A stretch of DNA of 64,000 nucleotides from Pholiota molesta (GCA_014925825.1 JACGCK010000198.1:1-64000); one strand, 5' to 3'; counted from the first letter of the stretch, positions 49,600 to 61,550 are shown. The notes: generated by a model not told the origin, from the sequence alone. Program-made: numbers and translations.

Positions 49600-51563
49600 A
49601 TGGGGAAATCAAAGAACAAAGGGTTCAAGATGGCCGTACGTCCGGAGACTACGTTTACCTACGATATGATTGACAATATATGCTCAAAATGAGTGTTTTC
49701 AAGAAAAAAAAGGTCGCGCCTGAGAAGTTCCTAGTAGTAGTCAATCCATGGGGAATGAGTCAGAGAGGTGATTTTAGCACCTCCGATGTTAATAACATCG
49801 GGGCCTGGTTCGAATTTATGCTCCGGGCGGACCACCCTGGCGTGGGCATCCAAGCCATGTACTACCAAAGAACAGTTAGTTATCTATGCTATCTACGCTG
49901 TATCGATCTGATCAATATTTCTGTCAGCATAGGAATATCATCGTTGAACTACCACGGGAGGTCAAGGATATCACCAACTACCTCGGTCGACATTACTACT
50001 CCCAGTTCCTGACGCATTCTCCCCTCTCTGATAAGTATGCAGATATATACGAGTACAAGTACTCGTTCCACGGAGATCCAGGCGAAAAAAGCGAGTTTAC
50101 CAGTCCATAAAACACAACGCAAATGCTCTACTAACCTTCACGACAGATTGGTCCATTGGATACCCCAGTTACAAAGAGATCCCTCAAGGAATCCCGCTCG
50201 CAAACCCCTACCCTTGCCCCGGTACCTCAGGTGCACCCCCGATCGATGTTGCGGACTACGCATATCCCATTCCACCGCTCGTTTATGAACGTCGCATAGA
50301 GAGGCTTGCATCTGAATTGCAAACAAAAGCTGCCGCCGCCGCGACTGCCAATCCCCACCACTCTGCATATCCAGAATCCTCCCTTTTTTCTGGTTCAGTA
50401 AAAAATGAAGCGCGATCAAGCAGTCATCTGGATAAAGGGAAGGGGAAAATGGTAGACCCACCGTCTTTTCCGATTATTCCTGTAGGATTTTTATTCTGGA
50501 CGCTATGGGCGCATTTTCTTTACTGACTGCACGCATGCGTCAGGAATCTGCATTTACACAGTATTCTCCTCCCGATCATCTCACTGCAAAGATGAAAGGA
50601 CCGATTACCGATCGTGCAGAAGCGACTTCGTCGATCGTAAAGAAAATGGATCCATACGAAGAAGGTATCCATACGTGTCTTGCAATTAATCAACAATATC
50701 ACTTTTCGCCCTGATTATGTTACTTTAGACGAATTAGCGGCACAATCTCTTGCTTTTACCCAGAGCGATATAAAAGACGAAGCAGAAGATTTCTTATCTT
50801 CTCTTATTGGTCGGCCCAAAGAGGAGGAGGACGAGAAGCCCCGAATCTCCCCTGACGTCGGCGAAGGTATGGACAATAATTTCACTTGGATATTGAGGCT
50901 AAATCGACCTCGATTTCAGACGACTATGAGCCTTCAACGGAGTTGTTGGCGATGTTCGGAACACTTCCACCCGGGCTGGATACCGCCGACACCGCTCCCG
51001 AAGACAATCCCGACGATGGATTCGATGTCAAGGTAAAGCCGGAACCTATGGAAGAGGCAATGCCAGGTGCGCATTTCGTGCTTTTGTATCACTGAAATGA
51101 AACCTTAGGTTCGCACCAGAGTACCAACCCTCTGAAGAACTGTTGGAAACTCTACGAGGTTTCCTTACCTCCCAACCAAACGACTCTCAACAAACTCCAT
51201 CTATAAAAAACGAGTTCGAAGACTCCTATATCAGTAAGTCCGGCCGCCTCCTCGCACTCTAATTCCGAACACGAAGGAGGTTGATATACCTACCTACGAC
51301 TGCCTCACAGATCATCCACCGGTGAAATCTGAGCCCATGGACGACGACCGAGCGTTTGATTTCCAGTCGAGACACTATCGACAAGGGACATCAAGAGACC
51401 CCCGAGCCCGACGACAAGGGCCATGTAAGTCGAGTCGGCAACCTTAGCCAATTTGCCACACGTCTGATCTCTCTTCATAGCCAACGTGTCTGTAAGCAAG
51501 AGACGTTACTCGCCAACTCATTATGGCGTTTCGAAACGTGTCAAGATGGAGGACGACGCCTGA
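49600..51563 (+). CDS. Unrecognised protein with six sumoylation-consensus motifs
   Basis: Ten exons (49600-49635, 49704-49874, 49928-50102, 50147-50481, 50544-50664, 50729-50866, 50920-51066, 51120-51233, 51311-51424, 51481-51563) join with matching phases into 477 residues. That agreement is strong support for the model. The first third looks globular (KFLVVVNPWGMSQRGDF.., NIIVELPREVKDITNYLG). The rest is Pro/Asp/Glu-rich and disordered. It contains psi-K-x-E motifs at about residues 212 (VKNE), 294 (IKDE), 364 (VKPE), 403 (IKNE), 417 (VKSE) and 471 (VKME), most followed by acidic residues. Two related units, YEPSTELLAMFGTLP and YQPSEELLETLRGFL, repeat. A basic patch (SKRRYSP..SKRVK) at the end could be a nuclear signal. 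I do not recognise the family; a sumoylated nuclear protein is an inference. Confidence 0.75.
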
Positions 51564-51850
51564 ATAATTATCTACACTAGTGTATTCACCTTCGATATCT
51601 CGCCAATGTACAATTTTACGATCAACACTTACTTTCTTTGCAACCATTCAATATTCAGTACTCAGTCACGAATCTTCAATCACAAGTTTACTTCAACATG
51701 GAAGATGTTATTCAAAAGATATTGGAAATATTCGACAAGATACGTGGCAGACATTTATAGGGCCCTTTTGGCCATCAGACAAAAAAATTCGAGAGAGAAG
51801 AAACACATCTAGTCTATAGCAGACTTGGAAGCCTCTTAGCCAGCCATCAT

Positions 51851-53705
51851 TTACCAGATCCTGGTGTCGAGGAGCAAATCGGTGTTGCCCTCCAAGCCAA
51901 TGCACGCCTTCAGGAAACTCTCCAGGGCATTGCGCTGCCTGTTGAGACTGTTAACGACCTCAGTGCCTGCAATAAAAAAATCATCAGCGATTACAGTTCG
52001 CGAACGGAGCAGCAGTGGATGTACGCTTACCAGGCTTGACGAGCGGAGCCTTGAGCATGTACGAGAGCAGAGAGAGCACGGAGTACAGCGGCGCGAAATC
52101 CTGCTGCTCGCCGACCTTGCGGTACTTGACGCGCGTCAAGAGTTCGCAAAGGATGGCCAAGTCCAAGATGAGCGGGGTGGCAAGAAGGGAATCCTAAAAA
52201 TAGAAAAGCAGTTGAGCATTGTGCACGATACCGATAAAAAAAAAATAAGAAGTGACTGACCTCGCACTCGTTGAAGATGTTGATGGTGGAGCGCCCGCCG
52301 CAGAAGATCTCAGAGTAGTACTCGTCGATGGCGCGCTTGGAGTCGCCCACGGCGGGGACATACTTGATGACAACAATATGGTCCGGGTGCTCGCCCTTGC
52401 CGACGGCGCCGCCCTTCGCGCCGACCGCCGGCGCCTTGTACAGGAGGCGGTTCGCGTCGACCATGTCGTCGACGACGCTGCTCTTGCTGATCTCCTTGCT
52501 CTTGAACTGCGCCTCCGCGGACAGGTTGTGCCCGTCGTTGTTGCCGAGGTGGTTGTACGAGGCGATGGAGAGGGGCTTGATGCCGGCGTTCACGAGGAAC
52601 TCGGCGAGGACGGACTTGAGCTTGGTCTGGCCGGACTTCAGGTCGTCGCCGCCGATGAACGACTGCTGGCGCTCGGCGAGCTGGATGACACCGGGGACGA
52701 AGGTGTTCTGCGGAGCGCCATTGATGAAGGGCTCGCCCTCGAGGATGGCAGCCACAGCGAAGACAGTGGAAGGGGAGACCTCAGAGTGGGACGTCTTGAT
52801 CGCGTTGAGGAGGTTGTCCGCGGTGTCGTTCACGCCGGGGATGAGGTCGGCGTAGCGCTCGGTGTTGGCCGTCCAGAAGACGACGACGCGGTCCAGGCCG
52901 TTATCCTGCTTGAACTTGCGGATATCAGCGCGGATGTGGTCGAGATGCGCCTGCTTGTCGTTTCCAGGGATGAGGTTGTCAGCGCGCGCCTCCTGGTTGG
53001 CGGCGATGAAATCGGGGTAGTAGATGGAAGGAAGAGGCTTTCCGAGGAGCGCCATGTGAGGCGCAACTTGGCGCTGGAGGTCATAGTCCAAGACCTGGGC
53101 GCGCTCCATGGCCTTGTCCATAGAGACGCCGGAGATATCCCAACCACCGAGGACGAGGTCGTTGGGGTGGACCATGGGGAGGACATCGGAAATGGGAACG
53201 TGGACCTCCTTTCCAGAGCCGGGCTCAGTGCCGATGCGCACAGTGGACGCGCGAAGGACGGAGCCAATGTAGTTGGGCTGCTGGATGCCGGATTTGGTGT
53301 GCCAGATGATATTGTGACGGTTGGCGAGGATCGTCGCGCACAACGTGGAACCGTTGTTGCCGCCGAGGCCAATCATCATCAATCTGCAGATTCGATGTCA
53401 AGACACGTGGAATGGCGATCAGAAGAGAAGAGTACGAACCCAGTCTTAGACACGGTGCGTTTGGTCTGGAATTCATATTCCTGCACGGTCGGCTTGACAA
53501 GGAAGTGACCTTCGGTGACGGTGACTTCAGAACCGCGGTTGGCAAACTTGGCGGTGATGTGTTCGTTCGAGTAGGACGTGTTCTCGGACTCGACGGTGAT
53601 CGAGTGGGGACGACGAACAGCGGTGGGGTGGATGGGGAGCACTGATTCGAGTTCAGCCTCAGGGGTGTTGTACCCAGAGGTGTTGGTGGACAGAATAGGT
53701 GCCAT
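51851..53705 (-). CDS. INO1: Inositol-3-phosphate synthase
   Basis: Exons 53440-53705, 52261-53383, 52031-52193 and 51851-51966 give 555 residues, the usual size for this enzyme. It converts glucose 6-phosphate to myo-inositol 3-phosphate with NAD as cofactor, the first step of inositol and phosphatidylinositol synthesis, in the cytosol. The NAD-binding loop [10 protein letters not shown], the WTANTERY block, the [10 protein letters not shown] motif and the catalytic-region lysine context [23 protein letters not shown] are all present. The C-terminus ([26 protein letters not shown]) is typical. The gene looks intact and single-copy. It converges with the upstream unrecognised gene, leaving about 290 bp between stops. 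Confidence 0.95.
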
Positions 53706-53937
53706 TTAGATAATATTTGTGACCGACGTTTGCAGGAATAGAATCAGAAAGAAATCAAAAATCCGGCGGAGGTGTGTTTGTTGCCTCTATGAGAGTTGTG
53801 GGAGCTGCAGAGGTTGTTCGAGTACATGCAAAATTTGCAAGTAATCCTAGATGAGGTAGGGGTGGCCGAAACCGACGAGAGGGTGCGACGCGAGAGATGG
53901 AAGTTGGTTACTGAAACAAAGAGCCAGAGGGGGGCGC

Positions 53938-53946
53938 TTTTATAGG
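53938..53946 (-). promoter_or_regulatory. TATA-like box of INO1
   Basis: On the minus strand CCTATAAAA lies about 235 bp upstream of the INO1 ATG, implying a long leader if used. I did not see a clear inositol-responsive element (CATGTGAAAT type) nearby, so inositol control is not supported by the sequence. Confidence 0.4.
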
Positions 53947-54621
53947 TGTTTGGGCGAGAGGGACGTGGGTGATTGGGGAAATTTGCACGAGGGGATTGTG
54001 GTAGAACGCAAAAGGGTGCGGGTTTGACCGCCACGGTGTCAACCGCATTTATGTCACAATCTTTCGAAGTCCGGCCACCGAAATTTCGAATCGTACGATC
54101 AGAAACGGATCCAATATCCCGGTACAATGAAGACAAATGATTAGATTCCTCAGAGCAATTGATAAGATTCACGCTGCTTGTACGGCTACAATCCCTTCAC
54201 TAATCGTTGAGAAACCTAACTCAATGAGCAAAAATAAATCTGGCTGTTATCTACTTATAAGTCCAACACATTTCCAGATAAATTTAGACTCTTTCGCATC
54301 GCAAAACGCGAAAAAAAAGAAACTCACGTCTGTCGAAAGCCGTTTTATAAACGAGACATGTGCTTCACCATGCGTCTCGGCAGAACGAGTGCGGAAGTTG
54401 AAATATTCGGCATCGAGATATCTATCAGCGGATGCTTTGATTAGCGGTTGGCTGCTGCACTCGGTTGCAGACTGCAGCGTCTAGAACTAAGACGAAATGA
54501 CGTTCATCCTCCCTGGTTTGTGGATTTAGGGTGACGATAACGTCTTGCGCCACCTCCCGAAGGTGATAAATACATTACTGCTGCTAGGCCCCCGGGCAAT
54601 AGCATAAACGGCCCGATGCCA

Positions 54622-54768
54622 ATCCGGACAAAATTTTGACATTTTGGCCCTCTAGGCCGGGTGTGGGTCCGGACAAAAATGGGGTATATTGGGCCCCAAG
54701 CTCGATCCCATTTCCGGACAAATATTGGCTGTCTCGAGGAAGGCGCGATCCATAGTCCGGACATGGGC
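54622..54768 (+). repeat. TCCGGACAAAA motif array, left group
   Basis: Four copies of TCCGGACA(AAA) occur in the same orientation, near 54627, 54669, 54714 and 54756, spaced about 42-45 bp. The same motif recurs at the right end of the element, also in plus orientation. Confidence 0.6.
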
Positions 54769-54838
54769 AGGGTTCGAACCAGCGAGAAGTAAAAGTCTGC
54801 AGACTCAGTAGACTAAACCAATACACTATACTACATAG
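54768..54838 (-). ncRNA. tRNA-like sequence, possible SINE head
   Basis: On the minus strand an A-box-like TAGTGTATTGG (54818-54828) is followed about 40 nt later by a good B-box, GGTTCGAACCC (54770-54780). The spacing fits an RNA polymerase III tRNA promoter. The acceptor and T stems do not pair well, so it is not a functional tRNA. It lies next to the repeated TCCGGACAAAA motifs, as expected for a tRNA-derived SINE. Confidence 0.4.
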
Positions 54839-54921
54839 TTAACGAGTGATTCAGAGTACATACAAATTATTGCTATCTAATATTGTTAGATAGATTTTAA
54901 ATTGAGATCCATCGAAACAGC

Positions 54922-55031
54922 ATTGCATGCAGGGGCCTGTCAGCGGAAAAGTCCGAGGGAGCCAACCTCCTCAAGAATCGCTCAACCGAATTCCAGGAGT
55001 CCTCGCTATTTTAGGAAGGATCAGGGGTCCT
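54922..55031 (+). repeat. Long inverted repeat, left arm
   Basis: About 110 bp starting at TTGCATGCA..GGGGCCTGTCAGCGG and ending GGATCAGGGGTCCT. It is nearly identical to the reverse complement of 55956-56068. The two arms enclose about 920 bp without a recognisable gene, the layout of a MITE-like or foldback element. Confidence 0.85.
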
Positions 55032-55955
55032 TACATCCGGCCCGCCCTCGGTGATGCTGCTTGGATGCTGCTGCAAGAAACCGCGACAAACCTCCCAAAC
55101 ACTTGCACAGAGGACAACTTCTATAGTTAGAGTGCTATATGCATATCTATTCTACCTGTAAATATAGTTTGACTACTGATTACTCACTGGAATCATCCCT
55201 TGTGTGCAAACAACCATGGCAGCAAACAGCAGCCAAAACTTACCTGGGTAATGTACATCTGTACTTCAATGTGGTCCCTCTGAACCCTCGCAAAGTTGTT
55301 CGTGTACTTCATGCAAAAGGCAGAGAATCTGATGAGCTGGAGGTGTAGCACTCATCTTGAATACATTGAAATTTGATCTATTATGCTCTAAGTTTTACCA
55401 GATTGGTGAAGGAAGTTCAAGGAAGGAAGATCACACAAAGCCTAGTGGTGTGCAGAATTCAAGCACAATTCAAGAAGAATTGGTGCGGAAGTGGCATGCA
55501 GAATATTCAGGAACAGTGTCAAGGTCTCACAGATGCGATATCACATTGGACAAAATATCTTGCTCACTCTTTGTATAAATGATCTGCCCAAATTCTTGTG
55601 AGTGATGTGCACAAGATGAAAAGTGCAAGAGTTAGAGTCTTAGACTCATCTGATGGTTTCAGCTGGCAAAATTTAAAACTCACCAAATTCTTGCTGAGGC
55701 GGAATTATGGAATTAAGTATGGCGAAAAAGAGCTTCAGTATTACGCTGCAATCTCAATTGCTACCAGTATTTGAACTTCCAAGCTTGTTCCAAGCTACCA
55801 CGCTCCTGTTGTTTGAAGATAGTTTATTAGTCTATATTACAGAATTTTTACATATAGAATTGTCCTCAGAAACGTATAGCAACATAGATTCTGTTGTATG
55901 AGAGTTAGAGCGATGAGGCATGGCGGCGGTGTTGATCTGATCTTATCCGAGCCGC

Positions 55956-56068
55956 AGGACCCCTGATCCTTCCTAAAATAGCGAGGACTCCTGGAATTCG
56001 GTTGAGCGATTCTTGAGGAGGTTGGCTCCCTCGGACTTTTCCGGTGACAGGCCCTTGATTGCATGCAA
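55956..56068 (-). repeat. Long inverted repeat, right arm
   Basis: This is the reverse-complement partner of 54922-55031, with only a few differences such as an extra ATCA beside the TGCATGCA at the outer end. The high similarity of the arms suggests recent insertion or gene conversion between them. Confidence 0.85.
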
Positions 56069-56437
56069 TCAACATTGGTACAGAAAATTCATTAGACAAC
56101 CACTACATATGTCCTACATCCTCACAGTGTCCTGCCCTCACACGACGATATCGACTGTCGCGTTGATCATCGCCCATCGAATTCCTATGCCTTTTGGACT
56201 GAAAGATTATATTCTCAGGCCAGAACTTTGTTGAAGTGCCTTCAATGTTATCAAGATCTCAAGAAAGTCGAACTTCGCTCGCAATTGGACTCAAGAATTC
56301 AAGAATGAGGTGTTTAGATACCTGAAAGGATCAATATATAGACCATTATTTATCACAAAAGGGATGTTTTTCTACCATGTTTTGCAGCCTTGGAAATGTA
56401 GTCGCGCGATTTTTGGAATCGATGAGAGGCCAGATCC

Positions 56438-56580
56438 GCCAATCCGGACAAAAAATGTAAAATTGCAGGAAAAATAGCCTGATCTCGAAATCCGGACATT
56501 GGAGGGCGAAATTTTTGGAGGCCCGATGCCGTCCGGACAAAAATCGTCAAAAATCTGGCTCACCGTCCGGACAAAAAATC
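56438..56580 (+). repeat. TCCGGACAAAA motif array, right group
   Basis: Four more copies occur near 56442, 56494, 56534 and 56566. The unit GGCCCGATGCC followed by TCCGGACAAAA (56520-56545) is a direct repeat of the left-group unit at 54610-54635, so this part is not an inversion of the left end. Confidence 0.6.
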
Positions 56581-56993
56581 CACTTTGGGGATGCTATTGC
56601 CCGGGGGCCTCTGCTGCTCCCCAAAAAATTGGTGTGTAAGCGCAGGTAAGCGCTGAATTCTCCAAACCGTCGCGACTCGAAATCAGCAACCCCATAATAT
56701 AAGTAACGTGCGGTGGATGTTCCATATAAAATTATCTCGTCATCTAAACTTTCTAAAGGCATCGAAAAAACCGATAAGTACATGTCCGAGGTTTTACCGT
56801 CTTAATAAATAGTGGAAACAGTCGAATATTGACGGAATATTCCTTTTCGATTCAGCATATCCAAAGAATTTCGAGCCAACTCCAACCACAACTCCACACG
56901 TTATTATTGAAACTCGAAGATGCACTAGGGCGAGAAAAAGAGGGAGTGTTTTCGGATTTTCGGGTTTTTCATAGTGAAAAAAGCACAGACTAA

Positions 56994-57291
56994 CTTGTCT
57001 AGAACCTCGAAAGAAAGAGATAGTGCAAGACTTGCAACACCATCCCCAGTCGCGACTCACGCACGTCAGATCCTCATGCCCACATCGCAGGGCTGCACTA
57101 TCTAATCGCCCCTCTCCCAAGACATTGTAATAACAGTCCCATTGGCAAGCAAAGGAGTGGATTTCTGTCGTTCTTCTGAGCCTCATGTCTTGATAGAAGA
57201 ACAAAGCAGTATCGGTAGACGCCACAATGAAGTACGATACGCACGAAATTCTAAAGACTGTCTCAGGAAGTCTAAATATTCGACCTAACAT
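56994..57291 (-). pseudogene. Cysteine-rich CFEM-like fragment
   Basis: A minus-strand frame contains the spacing C-QWD-C..C-GHEDLT-C-V..WGWC-C-KS-C. This recalls the CFEM domain of fungal secreted proteins, including the Asp before the third or fourth Cys that can bind haem iron. There is no signal peptide, the frame runs on into unrelated sequence, and a possible donor after DLTC leads to a stop. It is probably a remnant; the assignment is weak. Confidence 0.25.
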
Positions 57292-57299
57292 AGGGCTAG

Positions 57300-59720
57300 A
57301 ACTATATGTGCTTAATCGAAAGAAGCTGATATGTTGGGACCAGAGTATAGATTAGCGTGGCCAACCTTGTCTCGAGAACGGAAGTGTGGCGTAATTCTCC
57401 TTAAGGTTGGATCTTCAGTGTCTGGTACGGCCCGTGGGGTTTGTGGTGGGAGTGGGGGTGCCACAAATTTAATTTACTACAATAGAGGATCGTCGATGTC
57501 ATTGAATATATTGATCAGTGATCACAATGATTGACATGATCTATATATGCAACTTACAGAAAAAACTCACTGCGCGTTGTGTCGTCGTGAATAAATTCAG
57601 TACAAAATAAAATACGTCAGAGGCTCTTTGTAATGGAGCGTCGCTGCAAGTTTGAGTAAGAAAAATGTCGGCGGCCTCGTAAAACGATGCCGGCACTGCC
57701 CAGACCCACTCCAAGACGGCTACTGCTTCAGCGCGCCTTCCCCTGCATAAACTAGCGTGCGGCGAGGCGAATCCCTGTGTGGAGAATGGAGGTTATAGTG
57801 CGCAGTTGCCTTGAGGTCGCTTAACAAGTTGCGGCGTGCGCTGTGGGCTCAGTTGTGTATTCTTGATCACAGTCAGCGGTATTGGTGGCCAGTCTATGAT
57901 CTATCATCGAAGGGCCAGTAGCATGTTCAGAAATTGGGGCTCTAATTTTGAAGTTAGCCTTATTCGGACCGCGCGTTAGATACTGACCGCACGCTCACTA
58001 TATGTGTCGTTTTTGTGTCTTATCAGTTTCTGTGAACGAGAAACATACATGGAAACAATGAGCAGAAACGTGTTTCCCAAGCATGACAGTATCCTCATCT
58101 AGTCATTATTTTGGTGTTTTGGGGTGCCAAAAATGATTGGGATCACCGCATGGAAAGAGCTTCTTTCAGGTCGAAGCAAGTCAGTCTATTCGCATGAAGG
58201 TAGCATATCTAATCTTTAGAGAATTTAGCTCGCCTCGAGGCTCGCACATTTACCAGCCTGTGTTTTGTGAATTTGTGAGATATGGTAAACCTTGCTCGCG
58301 TTCCTCGTAGACCTTACACAAGAAATTATCGGCCCTGGGAACATGATGCAATAGGTGCACCCGTCGCCCGAGCAGGGGTTCGCGCAAATCCCATATCGTG
58401 TCCAACATCAGCGCTTGCCGAACACGCTGCAGAGTGTTCAAATGTATAAGTCAGGAAAGACCGTGGAATCACCACCTCGCTAAAGCCATTCCAGAACGTC
58501 CGAATGGGCTCATCGCGGGTTCCCGTCGGCGGCGCGCAACAGGCTGTGTAACAATAATCGTATTGGGAAGAAAGGTCGTTGTTTCGGTGATATCGGTGTG
58601 ATAGGAAAGAGCGATGGACTTGCATCATGGAAATAGGACCACGGATTCTCGTACTTGTCCACAGAACACCCCAGGTCCCCAACTGGAATTTGACGGCACG
58701 CGGAACAGCAATTCGATCTCGACTAGGAATTGATTATCCAGAGCAGCGGAAAGCCGAGTCAGAGGCGGGGTACGAATGGTTTGTAAGATGAGGATTGCAT
58801 CCGTCCAGGGAAGGTTGTGTTCGTGGTGGATTACGATTTACGCGCATTTCTAAACGTTTGGTGGCGAATCATAAATTACCACAGTGCGAAGGTTCGCCAG
58901 TATTTGCAAGACTTATGTGTCTTTCTTCAACTTTCCATTTGGACCAACGTCCTATGGAAATGTGCAAAGCAAATACGTACAGGGAATCGGCCGCCCTGCT
59001 CGAAACTACTAACGACTGAAAGGTTCCGAGGGTGGGTAGAGATACTGTCGTAAGATCCAGACAATAGCCAAGCAATTTTCGGGGTCGAGCACCACGGCAA
59101 GTTCCCGCATAAAGTAGCAGACGCACATAACGGCCGAGTACTTAAGTGCAAACCCAGAATTCGGGGCAGCGCTTGCGCTGCAGCAGGTCCTCGTGTGGGA
59201 AATTGCCAAGTGGTCAAAAGCCGATAACTTCCTAAATCTCCAAAAATTCGCAGTCTAAGAATTCGTCGAACTCGTCCTTGCTCAACCTTAGTTGCTATCG
59301 CCATGAATACCTGGGTTTGTGTCGACCCTAAACAGTTCGTAGTCATCGATGAAGAATTTGTGGATTGATATCCTAAGAGCGGTATTTGAAGAGATCCTGC
59401 AAGGGAGAGATCCTGGATAGGTGGCCGCTGCGAGTCAAGCGCGAGTCAATTGGCGAGTTACGATAAAATTGCGACGAGCTCTCCAACCACCAGAGAAAAA
59501 AGCATTGCCATGTCCGCAAGAAAGATGAATTATTCATAGACGAGGAATGCCCGTGGATTTGGAGACCAGGTTCATTATGGTTGGGAGCAAGTTGGGAGTG
59601 AAAAATGAAGTCCAGCGCAAGTCCAGCGCCAGGTCTAGAGCATGCATTTAAAACAAGCGCAAACAAAAACTTCTAACCCCGTCCTGCTGGAACCCACTCA
59701 CCACGCTCAGGCCAGCGCCC
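57300..59720. other. Gene-poor region with coding-like debris
   Basis: Several minus-strand stretches read like protein but are broken: around 57560-57780 (EAVAVLEWVWAVPASFYEAA), 58450-58760 (mixed frames, FLVEIELLFRVPSNSSWGPG and TTTFLPNTIIVTQPVARRR), and 59000-59160 (KYSAVMCVCYFMRELAVVLD). None has a start, a splice chain or a family I recognise. They look like relics of one or more lost genes. Confidence 0.4.
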
Positions 59721-59723
59721 TCG

Positions 59724-61550
59724 ATGTTCTCTATTCTCGCTAGGACGATCCCCCGTCGCGCACTGGCTCAGCCAGTGCGCTTTATGGCCCAAAAGACACC
59801 ATCTAACAAAAACCTCAAGTCGAAGGCTCAGCCCACACCCACGCCTGAGACCAAGAAGACACCAGCGGAGGCACCCAAGGCCGCACCCGAACCCGCACCG
59901 GAAACAACACCTGAACCAACGCTCGAGCAGGCACCTACGCCTTCATCAGTTGTGCCGTCTCTTGATTTCTCGCCGCCGGAACCGGAGGAACCAAAAACCA
60001 CCGGAGCCAAGTCGTCAAAAGGTTCGCTGTCGACGAATGAACGGAAACGACGGTTTATGAGTCGAATTTTCCTTGCTGTGCTCGGGCTGGGCTTCACGGC
60101 GCAGGCTATTTATATGGGGCGCGAATGGGAGGAAGATGAGTTGAAGACTAAGAAAATGGTGCGCGGCCAGATTTATTTCTTTGCTGATATGCCACCTGAC
60201 CGCCGAACCAGAAACCTGAGGATGTGCCTACAACGCGCTGGGGACGAATGAAAGAGCGCTTCTCATCCTTATTTGCTGTAAGACGCGCCACTCCTACATG
60301 ATGTTCACCAAGTAACTCTTGTACAGTATTTCAGCGAACCCGCCTGGCCCGAACTCCTTCCCCCACCCGCTCCTCCTCCGCATCAAAAGCCGTACACTCT
60401 CTTACTCTCCCTTGACGACCTTCTAATTACATCAACATGGGATGTGAGTGGCACGTCGAGCTTCCATGGTCTTGCGCTGACTTATAACAGCGCCATCATG
60501 GCTGGCGAACCGCAAAACGACCAGGTGTCGACTACTTCCTGGCCTATATCTCGCAATTCTATGAAGTTGTCATCTTCACCACCCAACCGTCCTATGTATG
60601 TACGATCTATGATTTCGCTACCTGAGCTAACGTCTTGCAGACCGCAAACCCTATTCTAGACAAACTGGACAGATACGGATTCTTCATCACCTATCGTCTC
60701 TGCCGGGAGGCCACCCACATGGTAGACGGCAAAATCGTCAAGGTGTGTAGTTTGAAGTCATACGTTTTCTTCGATTAACTTTCCACCAGGACTTATCTTA
60801 CTTGAACCGCGACCTATCAAAAGTAATCATATTAGACACCGACCCTGAGCACGTTGCAAAGGATCCCGACAATGCTATTATCCTGCCCAAGTGGAAGGGC
60901 GATCCCAAAGATAAGGGCCTCATTGCTATCATTCCCTTCCTCGAATGTGCGTACACACCCTATATCCCTCTTTCGACTACTGACGGTGTTTGATTTAGCC
61001 ATTGCCATTTACAAGCCCCAAGACGTGCGCCGCGTTATTAAGGCTTACGCCGGAAAGGACATCCCTCTGGAATACGCCAAGGTTGAAGCTGAGATGAAGG
61101 CGCGGCACATCGCGGAGTGGAAAGAGAAGAAGGGCAAGAAACCATCAGGCGGCTTCTCGCTCGGCTCCCTCGTTGGACTATCCAGCGTACGTCACCGTCT
61201 ATCCCTCCCTCTCTCCTTCACTAATTTCTTCATCCCATTAGTCTCCATCACATCCCAAAGACCAGCCACCGCCAACCTACCTCGAGATGAAGCGCCAGGA
61301 AGCGCAGGAGCACTACCGCAACGAGATGAAGTACCTCCAGGAGAACCGCGACGAGCTCGAGCGCCTGCTCGCGCAGGACCAGGCGGCGATGGCGGCGCAG
61401 GTGCCCGGCACGCTCTGGGAGGCGATGGACCAGTTCCGCGGCGTCGCGCCGCCGCCCGCTGGCGCGCCGAGCCCCGGCTCAGCGGAGCCGGCGGGGAAGG
61501 GCGCTGAAGGTGGTGCTGCCCCTGCTGAGGCGGGGAAGCAGAAGGCGTAG
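59724..61550 (+). CDS. TIM50: Mitochondrial import inner membrane translocase subunit Tim50
   Basis: Eight exons (59724-60158, 60212-60277, 60327-60443, 60491-60595, 60641-60742, 60790-60946, 60999-61186, 61242-61550) give 492 residues. Tim50 is the receptor of the TIM23 complex that takes presequence proteins from the outer-membrane TOM pore. An Arg-rich mitochondrial presequence ([20 protein letters not shown]) is followed by a Pro/Glu-rich linker. One membrane segment comes next ([17 protein letters not shown]), then the FCP1/NIF-like domain facing the intermembrane space: [67 protein letters not shown]. The motif LDDLL lacks the phosphatase DxDxT pattern, as in other Tim50 proteins. The Glu/Gln/Ala-rich C-terminal helix is typical of fungi. 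Confidence 0.95.

Larger units (their letters stand above)
54579..56617. mobile_element. Composite repeat element with nested inverted ends
   Basis: The left end (54579-54606) reads TGCTGCTAGGCCCCCGGGCA then ATAGCAT. The right end (56591-56617) is its near-perfect inverse, AGCAGC-AG-GGCCCCCGGGCAATAGCAT on the minus strand. Inside lie a second, longer inverted pair, a tRNA-like sequence, and many TCCGGACAAAA motifs. No transposase or reverse transcriptase frame was found, so it would be non-autonomous or nested debris. Because the central CCCGGG is palindromic, the true ends are uncertain. Confidence 0.5.

Noticed and set aside
52252..53508. 418-codon plus-strand frame opposite INO1
   Set aside because: It mirrors the INO1 exons in antisense; Val/Asp/Leu-rich composition without motifs, while INO1 on the other strand is unmistakable.
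54761..54850. Functional tRNA gene
   Set aside because: A and B boxes are present but the acceptor and T stems do not pair, so only a tRNA-derived relic can be claimed.
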